Below, piece by piece: positions 37,271 through 47,163 of a stretch of 64,000 nt of DNA; the stretch's first letter is position 1, and each line of letters starts with the position of its first letter. This DNA is from Myxococcales bacterium (lineage in GTDB: Bacteria > Myxococcota_A > Polyangia > Nannocystales > Nannocystaceae). The notes beneath the pieces are model-generated. The model ran no database searches and was not told the origin of the DNA. It worked only from the letters and a program-made list of their open reading frames with translations. The DNA lies in contig JACKDU010000007.1 of the NCBI GenBank assembly GCA_020633335.1, positions 246,001 through 310,000 on the forward strand, in the 5' to 3' direction. Position numbers and translations under genes: made by a program.

Positions 37271-39322
37271 TCAGCGGGTCAGGTAGGGGTACGACTGGAG
37301 GAGCCCCATCGCCCAGGGCTGGCCGAGGGTCGTCTGGATCCGGAGGTGGCGGTCGCGGAGGAGCTTGAGCATGGTCTCGACGTCGTAGTCCATGTTCTCG
37401 AGGACATCCTCGCAGGTCGCGCCCATCTTGATCTCGAAGGTGACCTCGTCGTTGAACTCGACGCGCTCGGAGCCCACCAGGAGGAGCTCGTCCTCGGCGT
37501 CGCGGAGGATCACCTCGTGGCAGCGCGAGAAGAGGTTGTGCTCGTTGGCCAGGCTGTCCTGGTAGGCGCCGGTCATGAAGAAGCCGAGGTAGTAGTCCTC
37601 GTCCCGGCTCTTGCGCTCGTGGAGCGGGAGGTAGGGGAGGTTGTCGTCCGGGTGGGCGAAGGTGTCGACGCAGCCGTCGGAGTCGCAGGTGATGTCGACG
37701 ATCTGGGCGTGGATCGTCGGCTTCTCGAGGTGGCGGGAGAGCGGCGCCGCCGGGAAGACCTGGTCGATCGACCAGGCGTCGGGGATCGACTGGAAGATCG
37801 AGAAGTTGACCAGGTACTTCGACTGCGCGCGCCCGAGGTAGTCGACGATCTCCTCGGAGATCGAGCTCATCCCGGCGATGATCCGGTCGGCCTTGACCCG
37901 GATCCGCTGGAAGATCCCCTCGGCGGAGGCGCGGTCGGCGAGCGAGAGGTAGCCCCGCGAGAAGAGCTGGAGGCACTCGTCGCGGAAGTCGATCGCGTCG
38001 TGGAAGTACTCCTCGATGTTCTTCGCGTTGATGTTCTCGTAGGTGTAGCGGAGCTCCGAGATCAGGCGGTGCTCGTCCTCATCCGGCTCGGGGACCGGCA
38101 GGAGCTCGCCCTGGACCTCGCGGAGGTCGGCGATCGTCACCGCGTGGTGGGCGACGACCACCCGGCCGCTCTCGGTGAGGATGCAGGGCTGGCGGACCGC
38201 GATCTCCTGGCAGACCTCGGAGATCTCGAAGACGACGGTCGACGCGTACTCGTCGAGGGAGTAGTTGGCCGACGAGGGGTAGGAGGTCTTCGAGCCGTCG
38301 TAGTCGACGCCGATCCCGCCGCCGAGGTCGAGGTAGCGGAGCGAGGGGCAGCTCTCCTGGAGCTCGGCGTAGATCCGCGCGCCCTCGCGGACCGCGGTCT
38401 TGACCCGCTTGATCTGGGTGATCTGCGAGCCGATGTGGAAGTGGAGGAGCGAGAGCTGGCCCTCGAGGCTGGCGGAGGTGAGCTGGCGGACGACCTCGAG
38501 GATCTCGCTGGTGGTCAGGCCGAACTTCGACTTCTCGCCGCCCGAGCTCTGCCAGCGGCCGCTCCCCTTGGAGTAGAGCTTGGCGCGGACGCCGACCTCG
38601 GGGATCTGCTGCCAGTCCTGCTCGGCGAAGACGTCGAGGTAGCGGCGGATCTCGCGGATGCTCTCGAGGACGATGATCACCTCGTGGCCGAGCTCGGCGG
38701 CGTGGAAGGCCATGCGGATGAACTCGCGGTCCTTGTAGCCGTTGCAGACCAGCGGCGAGCCGGCGAGCGGCGGCTGGGCCATCGCCAGGAGGAGCTCGGG
38801 CTTGGAGCCGGCCTCGAGGCCGTAGCGGGTCGCCGCGCGGGCGTTGACCACGGTGTTGACCACCGCCCGCCGCTGGTTGACCTTGAGCGGGTAGACGCCG
38901 ACGTGGCCGCCCTTGTAGCCGTTCTCGACGAAGGCCTTGTCGAAGGCCTCCTTGAGGCTGCGCATCTGCCGGACGATCATCGTCGGGAAGCGGACGACGA
39001 AGGGCGTGCGGATCCCGCGGCCGCGGAGCTCGGAGGCGAGGCGCTGGAGGTCGACGGGCGGGACGTCGGGGGCCTTGAAGACCAGGTGCCCCTCCTCGTT
39101 CGCCGCCAGGAAGTCGCGGCCCCAGCGTTGGATCCCGTAGCGCTTGAAGGAGCCCTCGAGCGCGTAGTAGAGCGCCTTCTTCGAGCGCTGGGAGGGGGTC
39201 TCGGTGAGCGCCTCGGCCTCGGACTCGGTCGGCGTCGACGCGTCACCGTTCGGCGGCGTCTCGCTCGCGTCGGTGGGCGGGGCGTCGGTGGCGATGGCGG
39301 GGGGCTCGTTCGTGCTCGACAT
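37271..39322 (-). CDS. speA: Biosynthetic arginine decarboxylase
   Basis: 683 aa, normal for the PLP fold-type III SpeA. Lys147 in VGVYPLKVNQRR binds PLP. Further marks are KSGGEKSKFGL, HFHIGSQI, LDLGGGIGVDYDG and, in the second domain, NFSIFQSIPDAWSIDQVFP and CDSDGCVDTF with the catalytic Cys region. It makes agmatine from arginine, the first step to putrescine; speD at 62.4 kb in this window would provide decarboxylated AdoMet for spermidine. Monocistronic. ATG 39322 is preceded by a GATAAT box (39343-39338); the extension to 39412 is not needed. Confidence 0.95.
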   Translation of the reverse strand: MSSTNEPPAIATDAPPTDASETPPNGDASTPTESEAEALTETPSQRSKKALYYALEGSFKRYGIQRWGRDFLAANEEGHLVFKAPDVPPVDLQRLASELRGRGIRTPFVVRFPTMIVRQMRSLKEAFDKAFVENGYKGGHVGVYPLKVNQRRAVVNTVVNARAATRYGLEAGSKPELLLAMAQPPLAGSPLVCNGYKDREFIRMAFHAAELGHEVIIVLESIREIRRYLDVFAEQDWQQIPEVGVRAKLYSKGSGRWQSSGGEKSKFGLTTSEILEVVRQLTSASLEGQLSLLHFHIGSQITQIKRVKTAVREGARIYAELQESCPSLRYLDLGGGIGVDYDGSKTSYPSSANYSLDEYASTVVFEISEVCQEIAVRQPCILTESGRVVVAHHAVTIADLREVQGELLPVPEPDEDEHRLISELRYTYENINAKNIEEYFHDAIDFRDECLQLFSRGYLSLADRASAEGIFQRIRVKADRIIAGMSSISEEIVDYLGRAQSKYLVNFSIFQSIPDAWSIDQVFPAAPLSRHLEKPTIHAQIVDITCDSDGCVDTFAHPDDNLPYLPLHERKSRDEDYYLGFFMTGAYQDSLANEHNLFSRCHEVILRDAEDELLLVGSERVEFNDEVTFEIKMGATCEDVLENMDYDVETMLKLLRDRHLRIQTTLGQPWAMGLLQSYPYLTR

Positions 39323-39463
39323 GGCTGGGGCGGCCGGATTATCGGCGCCTCGGCGGCCGCGTCCAAGCCGTTTTGATCGGCCGGCGAGGGGCGACCCCTC
39401 CGCCTTTGCCAAGGCGCCCCGGGCGGGCTTATGCTCCGCGGCCGCGCCCCAGGAGAGTCACGC

Positions 39464-41143
<1,680 letters not shown>

Positions 41144-41182
41144 CGCCGCGAGAGCGCGCCGCGCACGGAGGGGGGCGCCCGG

Positions 41183-41695
41183 CTACTTGGCGGGCGCCTT
41201 CTTCTTGCTCGAGCCCGACTTCTTCTTCTTGGCCGCGGCCTTCGCCGCCTTGGCGGCCGCGTCCTCCTCGGACTTGATGTGGGTGGCGATCTGCTGGTTG
41301 CTCGCGCACTTGCACACCGTCGCGCCGCCGAAGAGATCCATGCACGACGACGCCAGGAGCTTCATCGTCGAGTCGGGGCAGAAGTAGCCGAGGACGTCGC
41401 CGCAGGCGGCGCTCTCCTGGGCGTTCTCCGACTGGCAGGTGCACTTGCTCGGGTCGTTCATGCAGCCGCTTCGCGCGAAGCTCCCGAGCGGGTCGCCGTC
41501 GGCCCGGCGCTTCGCCGACTTGGCGACCTTGCGGGCCTCGACGTAGGCGGGGTCGAGCGGCGTCGACGAGGCCGCGGGCGCGCTCGCGGCCGCCTCGCCG
41601 CTGGCCGGTTCGCCCGCGAGGGCGCTCGGGTCGAGGCCGAGGGCGGAGAGCGAGGCGAAGACGAGGCCGACGAGGAGCGCGCGGGCGGGGGTCAT
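41183..41695 (-). CDS. Secreted Cys- and Lys-rich protein
   Basis: 170 aa. A signal peptide ends near residue 26 (ALA-G). A central region has eight cysteines in CMNDPSKCTCQSENAQESAACGDVLGYFCPDS and CKCASNQQ-like spacing, suggesting disulphides. The tail is a Lys/Ala-rich run (about residues 145-170) that could bind DNA or polyanionic surface glycans. No family is recognised. The ATG at 41695 lies two bases after the start predicted from TGA-TAGCCT. Confidence 0.65.
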   Translation of the reverse strand: MTPARALLVGLVFASLSALGLDPSALAGEPASGEAAASAPAASSTPLDPAYVEARKVAKSAKRRADGDPLGSFARSGCMNDPSKCTCQSENAQESAACGDVLGYFCPDSTMKLLASSCMDLFGGATVCKCASNQQIATHIKSEEDAAAKAAKAAAKKKKSGSSKKKAPAK

Positions 41696-41703
41696 GGTGT
41701 CCC

Positions 41704-41712
41704 AGGCTATCA
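41704..41712 (-). promoter_or_regulatory. Extended -10 box TGA-TAGCCT
   Basis: Hexamer 41709-41704, predicted start 41697, ATG 41695: a leaderless arrangement. Confidence 0.5.
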
Positions 41713-41776
41713 CCTCCGCGGGGCGTCCGGCGGGGTGCGGTGGCCTCGCCGGGGGCGATGCGGGCGCGCGCTCCGC

Positions 41777-42337
41777 TCAGGGCCCGAGGACCTCGACGCC
41801 GCGCGCGCGGAGGGCGGCGAGGGTCTCCATGCTCGGCGAGTCGGGCGCGCGATCGAGCTTGAGGCCGAAGACGTTGACCTTGGTCAGCGCCGGCAGCTCG
41901 GCGAGCGGCGTGAGGTCGGTGACCGCGGTGTGGGCGATGTTGAGGTAGCGGAGGGCGGGGTGGCCGGCGAGCGGCGCGATCGAGCCCAGCCGGCGGTTGC
42001 AGTCGAGGACCAGCGTCTCGAGGTGGAGGAGCCCGCGGAGCGGCGCGAGGTCGGTGACCGCGTTGTCGACCAGCCAGATCTCGCGGAGGGCGGCGCAGCT
42101 CGCCAGCGGCCCCAGGTCCGAGAGGGCGTTGCCGTCGAAGGAGAGGACCTGGAGGGCGGCGCAGTGGCGGAGGGGCTCGATCGAGCGGATCGAGCCCCAC
42201 GGGAGCTCGGCCTCGGCGCGGTACTCCGCCCAGTCGAGGTGGGTGATGGTGGCGAGGGCGTCGATCGTCGGAGGGCCGCCGAGCGCCTCGGAGAGCGCCT
42301 CGGCGAGCCAGCGGTCGGTGATCTTGAGGGCGGACAT
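41777..42337 (-). CDS. Leucine-rich-repeat protein
   Basis: 186 aa, cytoplasmic. Five to six bacterial-type LRRs of about 22 residues run from residue 50 to 160, with LxxLxLxxNxLxDLxPLAxCxxL spacing (examples: LQVLSFDGNALSDLGPLA, LREIWLVDNAVTDLAPLR, LRYLNIAHTAVTDLTPLA). LRR scaffolds bind other proteins; no effector or enzyme domain is attached. Upstream lies a perfect 13-bp inverted repeat (42411-42442) that separates it from a lipoprotein gene. Confidence 0.8.
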   Translation of the reverse strand: MSALKITDRWLAEALSEALGGPPTIDALATITHLDWAEYRAEAELPWGSIRSIEPLRHCAALQVLSFDGNALSDLGPLASCAALREIWLVDNAVTDLAPLRGLLHLETLVLDCNRRLGSIAPLAGHPALRYLNIAHTAVTDLTPLAELPALTKVNVFGLKLDRAPDSPSMETLAALRARGVEVLGP

Positions 42338-42410
42338 CGGCGGGATCTTGCCCGAAGTGCCGCGTCCGCGCGACCGCTTGTTCCGGGGTCGATCACAATT
42401 CGAATGGACC

Positions 42411-42442
42411 GAAGGGACATGTCTTGATCGACATGTCCCTTC
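42411..42442. repeat. Best copy of the TGTCC/GGACA hairpin family
   Basis: Perfect 13-bp arms (42411-42423 and 42430-42442) with a 6-nt loop, built on GAAGGGACATGTC. It lies between the lipoprotein stop (42469) and the LRR start (42337), both minus strand, where it could end the first transcript. No U-run follows on either strand. Confidence 0.8.
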
Positions 42443-42468
42443 GGGCGGGGTATGCGGGCGGCGCGGGC

Positions 42469-43485
42469 TCAGCCCGCGGGGGCCGGGGCCATGGGCGGCG
42501 GGGAGCCGGCAGCCGCGGAGCCCACGGGCGGAGAGCCGGCGGGCGGGGAGCCGGCGGGCGGGGAGCCGGCAGCGGGCGGGGAGCCGGCAGCGGGCGGGGA
42601 GCCGGCCGGGGCAGGCGTGCCAGCCGGGGCAGGCGTGCCAGCCGGCGGCATGCCGATGGGCGGGGCGCCCGGCGGGAGGCCGACACCCGGAGGCGGCATA
42701 CCGAGCCCCGGGGCCGCGATCCCCTCGGGGAGGCCGCTGGGCGCCAGGCGGATCGCACCCATGTCGCCGGCGCCGCGGCGCTTGACCGGCGGGACCATCG
42801 GCGGCGAAGGGTCCTCGCGCTGCGAGCGGACGCTCACCGGACCCGTCGGCCGGTCGATGAAGAGGCCGACGTAGTCGATGCGGGCGACCCCCTCCTCGAC
42901 CAGGAGCTTGAAGGCGAGGACGTCGACCTGGTCGCTGCTGATGTAGAAGCACCACATCGGCTCGGCGCCGACGCGGACGTAGCTCTGGGCGGCGTTCACC
43001 ATCGGCGGGCAGGTGAAGGAGGCCTTGTCGGCGAAGCGCGCGGCCACCCGGCGGAAGACCTCGACGAAGCGGGCGCCGCCGTCGCCGTCGAAGACCTGCC
43101 AGGCGTCGAGCTCGCGGCGGTCCGGGAAGCCCCAGCGGGCGCCCCGCGTGAACACCATGTCGATGTCCTGCCAGTTGTCGTGGGCCGCCATGATCAGCAG
43201 GGCGACGATGATCCGCTTGGCCTTGAAGGGGAGCTCCCAGCTCATGGCCTCGTCGCGCGTCACCAGGTCGCGGCCCTCGTACTCGTTCAGCAGGCTCCGG
43301 GGGACGCCGTCGAAGGTGCCCTCGGGGAGCGGCCGGCCCTGCGCGGGGGCCGGGGCGGGGGCGGCCGCGATGCCCCAATCCGAGCGGTAGTGCGGGGTGT
43401 CGCAGCCGGACGCCAGGAGGCCCACGAGCATCGGGAGCGCCAGGAGCAGGCGGCCGGCGCCTGGGCGGATCAGAGTGCCGAGCAT
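42469..43485 (-). CDS. Lipoprotein with C-terminal Pro-Ala-Gly-Ser repeats
   Basis: 338 aa. Lipobox LLASGC, then a globular domain of about 200 residues (including WELPFKAKRIIVALLIMAAHDNWQDIDMVFTRGARWGFPDRRELDAW) of unrecognised family. The C-terminal 100 residues are PAGSPP/AAGSPP/GMPPAG-type repeats encoded by a degenerate DNA minisatellite at about 42530-42660. It is anchored outside the inner membrane; the repeats may span the wall or bind glycans. The divergent DUF2914 gene starts 304 bp away. Confidence 0.75.
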   Translation of the reverse strand: MLGTLIRPGAGRLLLALPMLVGLLASGCDTPHYRSDWGIAAAPAPAPAQGRPLPEGTFDGVPRSLLNEYEGRDLVTRDEAMSWELPFKAKRIIVALLIMAAHDNWQDIDMVFTRGARWGFPDRRELDAWQVFDGDGGARFVEVFRRVAARFADKASFTCPPMVNAAQSYVRVGAEPMWCFYISSDQVDVLAFKLLVEEGVARIDYVGLFIDRPTGPVSVRSQREDPSPPMVPPVKRRGAGDMGAIRLAPSGLPEGIAAPGLGMPPPGVGLPPGAPPIGMPPAGTPAPAGTPAPAGSPPAAGSPPAAGSPPAGSPPAGSPPVGSAAAGSPPPMAPAPAG

Positions 43486-43789
43486 GGCCCGTTCTAGAAC
43501 GCGGACCGAGATCCCGGCAAGACCCCCGCGACGCCGGGCCCGGGCCGCGCGCTCGACCGGCGGCTACGGGGCGGGAGGAGGTGATCTCCGCGGGTTGCTG
43601 CCACCATTGTAGGAGGTCCCACCGGCGCGGCTGCTCGTGGGCGGGCGCGGGCGCCCGCGAAATCGCGCGAGCGCGCGCGGGAACACCATCCCGAGCGGTC
43701 TCGGGCGGTCTCCCGGCGGCGGTCGCGGATCGTCGTTGACATCGGCGCAGGGCGGCGCAGCCCCCCGAGACGCCTGCTACGATGCCGGC
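43486..43789. other. 304-bp intergenic region between divergent lipoprotein genes
   Basis: No gene seen. It holds a TTCTAGAA palindrome next to the minus-strand start, a GC-rich stretch with short inverted repeats around 43647-43665, a TTGACA (43736-43741) and the plus-strand -10 box at 43775-43783. Confidence 0.5.
43775..43783 (+). promoter_or_regulatory. Extended -10 box TGC-TACGAT
   Basis: Hexamer 43778-43783; the base seven positions on is 43790, the A of the ATG. One of the clearest leaderless predictions in the window. Confidence 0.55.
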
Positions 43790-44596
43790 ATGTCCGCAGG
43801 TGGGGAGCGGCGAACGAGTGGCCGACGCCACGTCGGTCGCCCTCTGGCGATCGTCGTCGCCGGAGCGGCGCTTGTCGCCTGCGAGAGCGGCGAGCAGGCG
43901 CCCGCGCTGCGACGTCTCCCCGGACAGGGCGACGGCCACGCGATGGTCCGCCTGCCGGCGGCCGGGACCGCCGGGGTCCAGGAGGCGGCGATCGGCCAGC
44001 GACGACCGAGCGCGCGGCGAGGGGGCGAGGCGGGCGAGGTCGCAGAGGGCGAGCGCGGTCGACGGTCGCGACCCGGCGAGCGCGAGGAGGTCGACGACGA
44101 GGTCGAGCCCGGGGGCGCCGACGGGGCCGAGGGCGAGGCGGAGGAGTCGCGCGAGGGGCTCCGCGAGCCGCCCCCCGGGACGCCGCCGGCGATCGCCCGG
44201 GTCTTCCGCCGCCTCCCGCTCTCGGTCCACGACGGTCCGCCGGTCGGCGGGATCGGCGGGAGCGGGATCCACGTCGACAAGATCTGGCTGGGCTCACGCC
44301 ACGGCAAGCAGGGCTGCGCCGGCAAGGCCGACGGCTTCTCGATCCGCGGCCACGACGAGGTCAACGTCTGCTTCCGGGTGGTCCACGGCCGCACGGGCGA
44401 GGACGTCGACGTGATCTGGGAGAAGGACGGCGATCTCGCCCAGCGCCGCCGCGGCGTGACGATCCCGCCGCTCCACGCCTATCGAACCCGGGCCTACCTC
44501 GTCCTCCGCAACGAGTACGTCGGCGCCTGGCGGGTGCGGGTGCTCTCCGAGGACGGGGTCGAGCTGGCGAGCGCGGCCTTCAACGTCGTCGAGTGA
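43790..44596 (+). CDS. DUF2914 lipoprotein
   Basis: 268 aa. A twin-Arg-like N-terminus (SGRRHVGRPLAIVVAGAALVAC) gives a lipobox LVAC. A long charged Glu/Gly/Arg linker runs to about residue 170. The C-terminal DUF2914 domain has VNVCFRVVHGRTGEDVDVIWEKDGDL, RTRAYLVLRNEYVGAWRVRVLSEDGVELASAAFNV, an all-beta fold also found in secreted myxobacterial proteins. DUF2914 has no established function. The ATG at 43790 is exactly at the predicted transcription start. Confidence 0.75.
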   Translation: MSAGGERRTSGRRHVGRPLAIVVAGAALVACESGEQAPALRRLPGQGDGHAMVRLPAAGTAGVQEAAIGQRRPSARRGGEAGEVAEGERGRRSRPGEREEVDDEVEPGGADGAEGEAEESREGLREPPPGTPPAIARVFRRLPLSVHDGPPVGGIGGSGIHVDKIWLGSRHGKQGCAGKADGFSIRGHDEVNVCFRVVHGRTGEDVDVIWEKDGDLAQRRRGVTIPPLHAYRTRAYLVLRNEYVGAWRVRVLSEDGVELASAAFNVVE

Positions 44597-44697
44597 GCGC
44601 GGAGCGCCTTCGACGCCGCCGGCTCCCGTGCTATCCCTGAGCCGGCGCCGCGTCGGCGCGCTCGCGTCCGCGCGGGCCGCCCTCTTCCAGCCAGACC

Positions 44698-45864
44698 ATG
44701 AGGACAGGTTCGATGAGACATGGCCAAAAGAAGGGTCGGATCCGGCGACGCCTGGGAGCGCTCGGGCTCGTGTTCGGTCTCGGGCTCGGCGGGCCGGCGG
44801 CCGACGCCGGCGCCCAGGAGCCCGCGCCAGGCGAGGCGGCGGGCGAGGGCGAGGGTGAGGCGGCCGCACCGGAGCCGGCCAACTGGGCCTTCCGCGACGC
44901 CAGCCGCCCGGTCAAGGTGATCGTCCTCGCCGGCTCGATCGGCGCCTGGCCGCGCCAGCCCTACGCCGAGCGGCTCGGCGAGATGTGCCGCAACGTCGAG
45001 GTCAAGAACCTCTCGAAGACCGGCTTCGGCGCGCTCCAGCTCAAGCAGCGCTTCCGCCAGCAGGTCCTCGACAACCGCCGGGTCCCGCTCGGCCGCGGCG
45101 ACGACACCAGCGAGTACTGGCTGGTCTTCCAGGGCGGCCTCAACAGCGTCGGCATGCCCGAGAGCACCAACAACCACATGCGCGAGCTCTTCGCCCTCGC
45201 CCACGCGCGCGGGCTCGGGGTGGTCGCCTTCAGCCTCACGCCCTGGGGCGACGAGAGCGATCGCCGGCGCTGGTCGGGGGTGGCCGGGCTGGTCTACCTC
45301 CGCTACACCCGCAAGATCGTCGACTTCGTCCTCTCGCGCCTGGAGCCGGCGGACGCCCTCGGCGACCTCGCCCGCAAGCGCAAGGCCGGGGCGGAGGCCC
45401 CCTGGGAGCCGGAGGAGCTGCCGGACGTCGGCGTCGACCTCTACTCGGCGCCCTACCTCCGCGACGCCGAGGCGCCGCTCCGCGACGAGGCGGCGCTCCG
45501 TCGCGAGCTCGAGCGCGATCCGACCTGGAAGCGGCGCCTCAAGGACGTCGACGAGGCCGAGCGGACGGCCCGCCTCGACGCCGAGGCGGCGGCCGCCGCC
45601 GAGATCCCGCGCTGGTTCCTCCGCGCGGAGCTCCGCTCCTTCGATCACATCCACCCCAACGTCGAGGGCCACCGGCGGATCGCCGAGCTCGCCTGTCCCC
45701 ACCTCCCGGCCTCGTGGGGCTGCGCCTGCCCGGAGCTGCCGGCCGGGGCCGCGGCTGCGCCTGCGGTCGAGGAGGAGCCCCGCTCGGCGGTCGAGCAGGT
45801 CCTCCTCCCCTTCTACCCCCGCTGGGTCCGCGACTTCCTCCACCTCCTCGGGGAGCCGGGCTGA
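44698..45864 (+). CDS. SGNH/GDSL-family hydrolase, secreted
   Basis: 388 aa. A signal peptide (RRRLGALGLVFGLGLGGPAADAGA) precedes an acidic linker. The SGNH fold shows block I IVLAGSIGAWP (Ser80), block III FQGGLNSVG and block V DHIHPNVEGHRRIAE (Asp/His). It should hydrolyse esters or acyl groups in the envelope, for example on polysaccharide or lipid; the substrate is open. A TATCCC box at 44632-44637 gives a leader of about 54 nt. Likely secreted rather than lipid-anchored, as no lipobox is seen. Confidence 0.8.
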   Translation: MRTGSMRHGQKKGRIRRRLGALGLVFGLGLGGPAADAGAQEPAPGEAAGEGEGEAAAPEPANWAFRDASRPVKVIVLAGSIGAWPRQPYAERLGEMCRNVEVKNLSKTGFGALQLKQRFRQQVLDNRRVPLGRGDDTSEYWLVFQGGLNSVGMPESTNNHMRELFALAHARGLGVVAFSLTPWGDESDRRRWSGVAGLVYLRYTRKIVDFVLSRLEPADALGDLARKRKAGAEAPWEPEELPDVGVDLYSAPYLRDAEAPLRDEAALRRELERDPTWKRRLKDVDEAERTARLDAEAAAAAEIPRWFLRAELRSFDHIHPNVEGHRRIAELACPHLPASWGCACPELPAGAAAAPAVEEEPRSAVEQVLLPFYPRWVRDFLHLLGEPG

Positions 45865-45959
45865 GGGCCGGGGCGGCGATCCTTGCGGCCGCAGGCGTGG
45901 GGCGTGTCGACGCCCGGCGGGGCTGCTAGGATGGGGGCCTCTCCCGCCGAGGGGCCGCC

Positions 45960-46205
45960 GTGATCGCCGCCGAGGAAACGCTTCATCCGATTCTCCTGAT
46001 CCTGATCTTGATCCTCGCGGTGGGCGCGGGGCTCTGGGTCGGCAACAACCTCGGGCACGCCAGCCGCAAGGCCGCGCGGAGCAGCCGTCGCCGCGACCAG
46101 AGCTCGCCGGCGGCGACGATCGGCAAGTCGGCCCAGGACCTGATCACCGGCGGCGTGGTCAAGCTCTGGAAGTGGCGGCGAGAGCGGAGCCGCGAGCGCG
46201 ACTAG
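45960..46205 (+). CDS. Small single-span membrane protein
   Basis: 81 aa from GTG 45960. One membrane helix (ILLILILILAVGAGLWVG) is followed by a basic, Arg-rich cytoplasmic tail (ASRKAARSSRRRDQ, KLWKWRRERSRERD). The function is unknown. A TAGGAT box (45927-45932) and GAGGGG ribosome site precede it. It follows the SGNH gene by 95 bp. Confidence 0.6.
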   Translation: MIAAEETLHPILLILILILAVGAGLWVGNNLGHASRKAARSSRRRDQSSPAATIGKSAQDLITGGVVKLWKWRRERSRERD

Positions 46206-46367
46206 CCGCCCGGGGAGCGTCGATTCTTCGGCGCAAAGCCCATGAATCAAGCCGTACCCGAGCGCTTCCGAGCGACCTGGACTCTTTTCGACAATTTGAT
46301 CGAAATGATTGAATACTCGCGCCAGGCGCCCGTCTGCGCACCGCACGACCTGGGAGTTTGATCCATC

Positions 46368-46862
46368 ATGCTGACCACTCGCACCCGCTTCACCCGCAAG
46401 GCCCTGGGGGCCGCCCTCTCCGCCATGATCGCCACCGCCGCCTTCGCGGTCGGCGCGACCGCCCCCACCGAGGCCGCTGCTGAAGACCGGGCCGAGTCCC
46501 CCTTCGTGGGCACCTTCAAGACCATCGACGACGAGACCGGCAACGCCAAGTCCTACGTCCAGATCATGAAGGTGGGTCCCTTCTACGTCGGCAAGATCAC
46601 CAAGCTCCTGCGCGCCGAGGACCAGGGCAAGACCTGTGAGAAGTGCGCCGACGACGACAACCGCAAGGACCAGCCGGTCCTCGGCATGCTGATCCTCACC
46701 GGGATGAAGGAGGTCGACGGCGAGCTCAAGGGCGGCCAGATCCTCGATCCCGGCAAGGGCAAGGTCTACCGCTGCAAGATGTGGTTCGACAACGGCAACC
46801 TGATGGTCCGCGGCTACCTCGGGCCCTTCTACCGCACCCAGACCTGGTACCGCGTCAACTAG
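46368..46862 (+). CDS. DUF2147 secreted protein
   Basis: 164 aa. A signal peptide ends near residue 38 (EAAA-ED). The lipocalin-like DUF2147 fold shows GTFKTIDDETGNAKSYVQIMKVGPFYVGKITKLL, a CEKCADDDN disulphide pair, the core PVLGMLILTGM...GGQILDPGKGKVYRCKMWF, and VRGYLGPFYRTQTWYR at the end. DUF2147 proteins are secreted and often plasmid- or envelope-linked; the function is not established. Upstream (46206-46367) is an unusually AT-rich leader with a TTTCG...CGAAA palindrome that may be the promoter region. Confidence 0.8.
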   Translation: MLTTRTRFTRKALGAALSAMIATAAFAVGATAPTEAAAEDRAESPFVGTFKTIDDETGNAKSYVQIMKVGPFYVGKITKLLRAEDQGKTCEKCADDDNRKDQPVLGMLILTGMKEVDGELKGGQILDPGKGKVYRCKMWFDNGNLMVRGYLGPFYRTQTWYRVN

Positions 46863-47163
46863 CGGTCTCCTCCCAGACCCACGGGCCGCCCGCCTGAGCG
46901 ATCAGGCCGGCGGCCTGCGTTCGTTGTGGAGCCTGAGGCGATCGGCCGCCGCCTCAGCGAGTCCTCGGGCGATCGGCGGCCCGCCAGGTCGGAGTTCGGC
47001 CTTGTATGTCTGGGACCGCCCGCCGGAGCGAAAGGGAGGTCCTTGTTCGTCGAGGAGTCCTCGGCCGCCCGGTATCCCGCCTGAGTGAGCGAGGAGGGCG
47101 GCCGCCAGGTCGAGGTCGGGGCGCGTGAGCGAGGCGGAGGGCGGCGCTCGCCTGTCCGAGAGA
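46863..47163. other. 300-bp GC-rich intergenic region with degenerate direct repeats
   Basis: No gene is supported. Two related stretches, CGGCCCGCCAGGTCGG (46977-46992) and CGGCCGCCAGGTCGAGG (47099-47115), and several CCGCCTGAG/GGCGGC runs suggest a decayed repeat. It lies between the DUF2147 stop and the RluA stop. Confidence 0.3.

Noticed and set aside
41777..44272. Single 831-codon minus-strand frame ending in the LRR protein
   Set aside because: Its upstream part runs antisense to the DUF2914 gene and through another lipoprotein gene in the wrong frame; only the last 186 codons are an LRR protein.
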